In this document: positions 59,140 to 64,000 of the stretch, piece by piece
How the letters are laid out: every line of letters starts with the position of its first letter
Position numbering within the stretch: position 1 is the stretch's first letter
NCBI RefSeq assembly: GCF_037113525.1
Contig: NZ_CP146963.1
Span: 3,348,001-3,412,000, forward strand
Direction of reading: 5' to 3'
Length of the DNA: 64,000 nucleotides
Origin: Butyrivibrio fibrisolvens
GTDB lineage: Bacteria > Bacillota > Clostridia > Lachnospirales > Lachnospiraceae
Position numbers and translations under genes: made by a program
Notes under the pieces: generated by a model
The model's database searches: none
What the model was told of the DNA's origin: nothing
The model's input: only the letters and a program-made list of their open reading frames with translations

Positions 59140-61947
59140 TCAGGCCAGTTCAGTAATTTCTCTCTTGAACTCAGCTTCGATATCTTTAGTCACAGTAACC
59201 TTGGCAGACTTTATCTTAAGTCCTCCCTGAGCGAAATAGAACTTAAGGTAGAAGTTGCTCATAAAGGCAGGAATAAGGTCTATCTTAACAGTCTTATACT
59301 CTTTGTCCATTCCTGTAAGAGTAAAGGACTTAACAAGCTGCTTGTCCTGGAATACAGATACAGGAAGCTGGGCTACATCAGGCTGATTGTCAGCTTTAAG
59401 CACAAGCTCCAGCTCCATAAGGCACTTCTTGGGAGCAGTTAAAACAAAGGTTGTTGTGCTGCCCTTTTCAACCTTAAAGTCTGAAGGATCAAGCTGTGTA
59501 ACATCTTCATTCATCTTAACCTTGATCATATCCTGAAGATTAGCGTCTTCTTCTGATACTGCATCTTTAAGCTCTTTATCAAGTTCAGACTCAATACCAA
59601 GCATATGCTTATATGCAGGTGTCTTTAAAAGGAATCTAAGGATATTGGCAGCTCCTCTTGCAAGCTCAGCTCTTGTTAACTTTCCTTCAAGAAGGGCGCT
59701 GTCAAGGTTATCGTGGCCTGAGTTTTTCTCTGCATCTGCGTTGACCATGTTAAGATCGTTCTGGGCACGTACCTGAGATGCTACGTTAGCATAATCGCCG
59801 GGAGCACCTGCTTCGTCATTACCCATTGCCCACCAGTCAGTCATTACGATTCCGTCAAATCCCCATTCTTTTCTAAGAATAGTTGTAAGAAGATCATAGC
59901 TACTAGCTGTCCAGATTCCGTTTACAGGGCCATAAGTACTCATGATAGCTCTTGCGCCGCCTTCTCTAACAGCAATCTCAAATCCTTTAAGGTAGATCTC
60001 ACGAAGAGCTCTTTCTGATACTATGTTATTAACAGTATGTCTCTTAAACTCCTGTGTGTTGCCTGCAAAATGTTTGATAACACCGGTAACATCATAGGTG
60101 TGAAGACCCTGAAGCTGAGCTTTAACAAGCTTACCAGTAAGGAATGGATCTTCTGAGAAATACTCAAAGTTTCTTCCGTTAAGAGGACTTCTGTGAATGT
60201 TCATTCCAGGTCCTAAAAGAGCGTCTATTCTATGTCTTCTAAGATCAAGACCTTCCCATTTAAAGAGCTCTTTGTTGATCTCTTCATCAAAGGTACATGC
60301 AAGGCAGGTGCCGTTTGGAAGTGAGAATGCGTGTGTTCCGCAGTCCATACGGATTCCTGAAGGGCCGTCAGAACAGCCTCCTGCAGGGATGCCAAAGTTT
60401 TTAAGAGATTCTGAAAGTCCGCCATATGCTCCTGCTATTCCGGCAGTAACCTTAGGTGAGCACATTCCTTCGCCTCTTGCGATGGTACATAGATCCTTAT
60501 CTGAAAGCTGGGCTATAAACTCATCAAGAGATACCTTTTTATCCTCAACATCTTTTAACTTAAATCCCTTATCACCTGTATAAGGAAGAGCCTTAGGAAG
60601 TCTTTCTTCTCTCTTTTTATTAGGATCAAGAATTCTTGTAGGTACATCTTCATAGATCTTTACAAGTTTTCCGCTTTCTAACGCAGGGCGAAGGCGCTTA
60701 AAGTCCTGAACAGGAGCATATGCTTCTTCGCACTGCATTACAACTTCAAGCTCATCAAGAGTGAATCTTCCAACAGATTCTGCGCTTCTTACATCAATTC
60801 CTGCAAAGAACTCATACTCACCCTTTTCAAGTACGTAAGCTGACTTATGGCCTGTAACGCCGCTGTCATCGTAAGACGCGAGCCAGTACTTTGGAATCTC
60901 GAATTTGAGTTCCTGGCACATTCCAGGATCAAGAAGATCTGTCTTATCGAAGCTGCAGAGGACTCTTTCAGGTTTTCCAAGCTTACCCTGAGGTGCCTTA
61001 ACATAAACCTGAACAACCTCTTTACCGGATCTAGCGCCTGTATTTGTAACTTTAACTTCTACAAAAACGCTATTTTGGTCATAGTTAAAAGAAAGAGTCT
61101 CTACGTCGAAGCTTGTATATGAAAGGCCATATCCAAATGGATACAGAACGCTATCCTTATCAAAGGTTTCAAAATAGCGGTAGCCAATGTAGATATCTTC
61201 TGACTGTATATTTTTCTTCTCTGAACCAAAATTTTCAGTTGATGAATAGTCTTCTATATCTTTGGCAATTGTATCTGCAAGCTTACCGGACGGATTAACA
61301 ACGCCTGTAAGAACGTCAAGAACAGCATTACCACCTTCCTGACCGCCCTGCCATACGTACAGAACTGCAGACGGGTCAATCTCTTTAACCCACTTCATAT
61401 CTATGATATTGCCAACGTTAAGAAGGACTATCGTGCGGTCAAATGACTTACGAACTTTCTTCAGTGCCGCAACTTCTTCATCTGTTAATAAAAAGCTTCC
61501 CTGTTCGTTCTTATTATCCTTGTCTTCGCCTGCTGTTCTTCCGATTATGAATACAGCTACGTCAGACTCTTCTGAAGCTTCTTTTACCAGAGCATCATCA
61601 AGTGGCATTTCCTTCTGGAACCAGGGTTCTACTGCCCATCCCGTTCCAATATCAAAGGGATTTTCTTTGACAAAAGACTCATATGCTTCTCTGACTTTTT
61701 TGTTTACAACTACGTCTTTAGAAGCTTCAAGCGCTTCATATATACCAATTACATAGTCAACGTTAACCATTCCTCCTGAACCGGTTCCGCTCTTATAATA
61801 ATTCATCTGGCTTCTGCCAAATACTGACACCTTGGTGCCTTTTTCAAGAGGAAGTACGTTTCCATCATTTTTAAGAAGTACGATACCCTCTGCAGCAGCC
61901 TTTCTGGCCGTCTGCTTAAATTTTTCAATATCCCAGGTCTTTCCCAT
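59140..61947 (-). CDS. GH3 beta-glucosidase with permuted domain order
   Basis: 935 residues. The order is unusual: the C-terminal-type alpha/beta sandwich (GIVLLKNDGNVLPLE, VAVFIIGRTAGEDKDN) and FnIII-like domain (GKEVVQVYVKAPQGK) come first. The barrel domain follows, with DGPSGIR near residue 525, GPGMNIHRSPLNGRNFEYFSEDP near 580, KHFAGNTQEF near 620 and nucleophile Asp in VMTDWWAMGND near 705. Permuted GH3 enzymes are known in rumen Butyrivibrio and Ruminococcus. No signal peptide, so cytoplasmic; it would cleave cellobiose or other imported beta-glucosides. GGAG precedes the ATG. Upstream lies a relic of a sugar ABC permease. Confidence 0.93.
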   Translation of the reverse strand: MGKTWDIEKFKQTARKAAAEGIVLLKNDGNVLPLEKGTKVSVFGRSQMNYYKSGTGSGGMVNVDYVIGIYEALEASKDVVVNKKVREAYESFVKENPFDIGTGWAVEPWFQKEMPLDDALVKEASEESDVAVFIIGRTAGEDKDNKNEQGSFLLTDEEVAALKKVRKSFDRTIVLLNVGNIIDMKWVKEIDPSAVLYVWQGGQEGGNAVLDVLTGVVNPSGKLADTIAKDIEDYSSTENFGSEKKNIQSEDIYIGYRYFETFDKDSVLYPFGYGLSYTSFDVETLSFNYDQNSVFVEVKVTNTGARSGKEVVQVYVKAPQGKLGKPERVLCSFDKTDLLDPGMCQELKFEIPKYWLASYDDSGVTGHKSAYVLEKGEYEFFAGIDVRSAESVGRFTLDELEVVMQCEEAYAPVQDFKRLRPALESGKLVKIYEDVPTRILDPNKKREERLPKALPYTGDKGFKLKDVEDKKVSLDEFIAQLSDKDLCTIARGEGMCSPKVTAGIAGAYGGLSESLKNFGIPAGGCSDGPSGIRMDCGTHAFSLPNGTCLACTFDEEINKELFKWEGLDLRRHRIDALLGPGMNIHRSPLNGRNFEYFSEDPFLTGKLVKAQLQGLHTYDVTGVIKHFAGNTQEFKRHTVNNIVSERALREIYLKGFEIAVREGGARAIMSTYGPVNGIWTASSYDLLTTILRKEWGFDGIVMTDWWAMGNDEAGAPGDYANVASQVRAQNDLNMVNADAEKNSGHDNLDSALLEGKLTRAELARGAANILRFLLKTPAYKHMLGIESELDKELKDAVSEEDANLQDMIKVKMNEDVTQLDPSDFKVEKGSTTTFVLTAPKKCLMELELVLKADNQPDVAQLPVSVFQDKQLVKSFTLTGMDKEYKTVKIDLIPAFMSNFYLKFYFAQGGLKIKSAKVTVTKDIEAEFKREITELA

Positions 61948-62018
61948 TTCTCTCTCTCCTTCAACTCCGGATTTGACGGAGTATGCAATGTCAATTCAAA
62001 GGCGAAAACAAAGCGTTT

Positions 62019-62160
62019 TCAACCTTTTACTGCACCGATCATTACGCCTGATTCGAAGTATTTCATGATAAAAGGATATACCACGATCATTGGCGCACTA
62101 GACACTATTATAACGGTAAGGTCTCCTGCACCGTCAAGTCTTGCTGACTCTTCAAGTGGT
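62019..62160 (-). pseudogene. C-terminal relic of a LplC/MalG-type sugar ABC permease
   Basis: Minus-strand frame with no start reads KPLEESARLDGAGDLTVIIV, then SSAPMIVVYPFIMKYFESG and the ending GVMIGAVKG. The first part matches the EAA loop of carbohydrate permeases and the last part their conserved C-terminus. The four or so membrane helices normally between them are missing, so it is a decayed, internally deleted gene. The functional upstream genes (binding protein, LplB) are not in the window. Confidence 0.8.
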
Positions 62161-62223
62161 TTTGATTTTTTATTAACTTCTTCTTACTAGCTTTTTTGAA
62201 TTATATATTCAGAATTGCAAGAA

Positions 62224-62949
62224 TCAAATTTTTTTAGCTCTCACCATAAACATAAGTTCAGTGATATCTTCTCTCTGGCATTCCATATATCCATCAAGCA
62301 CAAATCCGCATTGTATCAAGCCTCCGAGATATTCCTCCATGGAATGGCCGTATTCGATCCATCCTGAATCGTCAAAATCTTTTGAACACCATGGCATCTT
62401 ATGAACAGCCTTATAGTAACCGCCATTTTCATCTTCAACGAAGTCGCAAAGATAGTTAACTGGGCTGGGTGCCATAATAATGAACTGTCCGCCATTCTTA
62501 AGAACTCTGTAGCACTCTTTGTATACCAATAATAGATCGGGTATGTACATAAGTGATGGCGGATTGATTATAAGGTCAAATGATTCGTCCGCAAACATGG
62601 ACAGATCACACATATTGCCTTTTACTATTTCGATATCTAGATTTTCTCTATCAGCAATCTCTCTGTCTTTATCAAGCATCTTATTAGAGATATCAATAAC
62701 CGTAACTTTAGCTCCTGCACAAGCTAAGATTGGTGCTTGCAGGCCGCCTGCGCCGGCAAGACAAAGAACACTTTTACCTTTTATGCCCTTCAACCAGCTA
62801 TCCGGAACTTCCTTGTCATAAAAACGCAGAATTGGTCTGCCATTTCTAGCTGATTCAAGTTCTTCATCAGTTGCGCAGGCTGTCCAATCTGCCTGATTGA
62901 CTACCAGATTATCTATATTTTCTTCTACTTGTTCATATACATTTTTCAT
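62224..62949 (-). CDS. SAM-dependent methyltransferase
   Basis: 241 residues. Class I methyltransferase (UbiE/Methyltransf_11 type): motif I VLCLAGAGGLQAPIL near residue 60, acidic VIDISNKML near 90, motif IV LIINPPSLMYI near 130. The Gly loop has Ala for one Gly. The C-terminal part has WIEYGHSMEEYLGGLIQCGF, typical of small-molecule methyltransferases. No linked biosynthetic genes; substrate unknown. The start ATG has little Shine-Dalgarno signal. Confidence 0.85.
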   Translation of the reverse strand: MKNVYEQVEENIDNLVVNQADWTACATDEELESARNGRPILRFYDKEVPDSWLKGIKGKSVLCLAGAGGLQAPILACAGAKVTVIDISNKMLDKDREIADRENLDIEIVKGNMCDLSMFADESFDLIINPPSLMYIPDLLLVYKECYRVLKNGGQFIIMAPSPVNYLCDFVEDENGGYYKAVHKMPWCSKDFDDSGWIEYGHSMEEYLGGLIQCGFVLDGYMECQREDITELMFMVRAKKI

Positions 62950-62983
62950 TATTTATTATTCCTATATTTTTTATATAATTAAT

Positions 62984-63021
62984 TAAAGACATGTGCTTCC
63001 TTCTTAGAAAAACACATGTCT
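62984..63021 (-). terminator. Intrinsic terminator of the nucleotidyltransferase gene
   Basis: AGACATGTG pairs with CACATGTCT around a 17-base loop; followed by TTTAATTAATT on the minus strand. Confidence 0.8.
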
Positions 63022-63082
63022 CTATCATAACATAGTGAATGACTGCTATGTGCAGCGTTTATCGCAATATCAGACTAATTTT

Positions 63083-63829
63083 TCATTTCTGTATTGCCTG
63101 TAACATATATTCAGCGTATTGTTTAGCAATTTCATAGTCATAAGAAACTTCTCTGGCATCAGCATATTCAGCCATAGCTTCTTTGATCAAATCTTGATAC
63201 TCTTCCGGGATATTATTTAAAGCCCATTCACCGCCTTCTTTTTTAGAGAGGACTAATTCTTCTTTCTTGTAAGCAAGGACTCTTGCAAGGTTCAAAATTA
63301 TATACATTGTATTATCAACAATGTCTTCCTTCGCCTCAGCAATATCTTCCCAAATTGAATCCATATAATCAACTTTAGGAACAGGGGCAAAAACTTCTTC
63401 TATAGGAAGACCACACAGGCACTTTCCTCTTTTACTAATAATTGTAAAGTGAGCTGCCAGATCCTTGTCAGTTCCCTTCATCTTATCAATATAATCTTCT
63501 GGATTATCCTTATACCATCCTGTATGCGCTACTGAAAAGTGAAGTTCAAAAGGTGTAGGATAAACAAAAGGCTTGCACATATTTTTAGTTACAATGCTCA
63601 TCTCAATTCCCTTTGCAGGACCAGCCTTATTAACTTCTACAACCATATCCATGAATCTGCGCTTAACATCATCCTGCATAGGCTCGTCCACTACGACGAT
63701 CAGGTCTAGATCACTCTTTTTGGGGTTATAGCATCCCATCACCGCTGAACCATGTAAATATATACCTGTTAGATTATCTTCCAATATCTCTTGAGACTTT
63801 TTGACAAATTCGTTTATTACTTTTTCCAT
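63083..63829 (-). CDS. AadA/ANT(9)-like aminoglycoside nucleotidyltransferase family protein
   Basis: 248 residues. The nucleotidyltransferase motif is GSAVMGCYNPKKSDLDLIV near residues 27-45 (GS and DxD), followed by an AadA-type helical C-terminal domain (IEMSIV, ELHFSVAHTGWY, EGGEWALNNIPEEYQDLIKEA). It could adenylylate an aminoglycoside or another small molecule; many chromosomal members do not confer resistance. GAGGAAAAG precedes the ATG. No mobile element next to it. The true substrate is unknown. Confidence 0.85.
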   Translation of the reverse strand: MEKVINEFVKKSQEILEDNLTGIYLHGSAVMGCYNPKKSDLDLIVVVDEPMQDDVKRRFMDMVVEVNKAGPAKGIEMSIVTKNMCKPFVYPTPFELHFSVAHTGWYKDNPEDYIDKMKGTDKDLAAHFTIISKRGKCLCGLPIEEVFAPVPKVDYMDSIWEDIAEAKEDIVDNTMYIILNLARVLAYKKEELVLSKKEGGEWALNNIPEEYQDLIKEAMAEYADAREVSYDYEIAKQYAEYMLQAIQK

Positions 63830-63850
63830 ACTTTTCCTCGCTAAAATATA

Positions 63851-64000
63851 TCAAGTATCTTCAAGTATTTTCAATCCCTTTTTATAATTCTGTCCGAGAA
63901 TTTCCTGTGTCTTTTGAAATTCGAATTTTTCATGTAGTCTGTCTTGTACTTTCAGGAACTCTTTCTTGCCATACTTTCGTATGTACAAAGCCTGCGCCTT
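63851..64000 (-). CDS. C-terminal fragment of a gene cut by the window edge
   Basis: The last 49 codons of a minus-strand gene enter from the right edge. They are rich in Lys, Glu and Gln (IRKYGKKEFLKVQDRLHEKF, QEILGQNYKKGLKILEDT) and likely helical. Frame is open from the edge to TGA at 63853-63851. The family is not recognised. It is the upstream neighbour of the nucleotidyltransferase gene, 21 bases away. Confidence 0.55.
   Translation of the reverse strand, partial: KAQALYIRKYGKKEFLKVQDRLHEKFEFQKTQEILGQNYKKGLKILEDT

Noticed and set aside
1..64000. tRNA or rRNA genes
   Set aside because: No cloverleaf with a TTCAA/GGTTC arm and no conserved rRNA blocks were noticed in the intergenic regions read.

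Overview
The window looks like chromosome from an anaerobic, low-to-mid GC Gram-positive bacterium of the Lachnospiraceae type (Butyrivibrio, Pseudobutyrivibrio or a relative). The grounds are strong purine-rich ribosome binding sites, many lipoproteins with Asp/Ser/Asn-rich linkers, a circularly permuted GH3 beta-glucosidase, a GH30 galactanase-like lipoprotein and typical Firmicutes regulators (PadR, MerR, LytTR/GHKL). The species is inference. Most genes are on the minus strand. I saw no rRNA, tRNA or CRISPR array.

Layout. 0-4 kb: two cupins (one resembling DMSP lyases), a methyltransferase and O-acetylhomoserine sulfhydrylase metY. 4-9 kb: three related lipoproteins. 9-16 kb: a heterodimeric ABC exporter, a LytTR/GHKL two-component pair and a MerR-methyltransferase fusion. 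16-21.5 kb (mostly plus strand): a lipoprotein, then a PadR operon with a tiny peptide gene, a HAAS-type membrane protein and an AI-2E-type permease, then a DUF2268 protease. 21.7-24.2 kb: an IS200/IS605 element inserted in a dead Rpn nuclease gene. 24.4-27.5 kb: an SOS mutagenesis cassette (LexA-like repressor, Y-family polymerase, small protein, SRAP). 27.6-30.8 kb: VWA protein, macro-HTH protein and acyltransferase.

30.9-43.3 kb is the centrepiece. On one strand lie metK, cysK, a cystathionine lyase/synthase, then nitrogenase-like nifD, nifK, nifX, nifB and nifH homologues, then metN-metI-metQ and a LysR regulator. The D subunit keeps the P-cluster cysteines and the cofactor cysteine. By eye alignment it lacks the residues diagnostic of N2 reduction (alpha-His195, alpha-Gln191, alpha-His442). 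With sulfur genes on both sides and no nifEN, the best reading is a methylthio-alkane-reductase-like (Mar) system that cleaves C-S bonds to salvage sulfur for methionine and cysteine, not a nitrogen-fixing nitrogenase.

43.6-64 kb: a multi-pass membrane protein, aldose epimerase, L-serine dehydratase (sdaAB/sdaAA), GH30 lipoprotein, a zinc ABC transporter operon with accessory proteins, an esterase, paired DUF3592-like proteins, an ASCH-GNAT protein, a diguanylate cyclase, the GH3 glucosidase beside a relic of a sugar ABC permease, a methyltransferase and an aminoglycoside-nucleotidyltransferase-like protein.

Two non-coding repeat families stand out. One is a set of 220-320 bp near-perfect palindromes sitting just 3' of genes. 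The other is a two-hairpin motif of about 65 bp whose stems covary between three copies.
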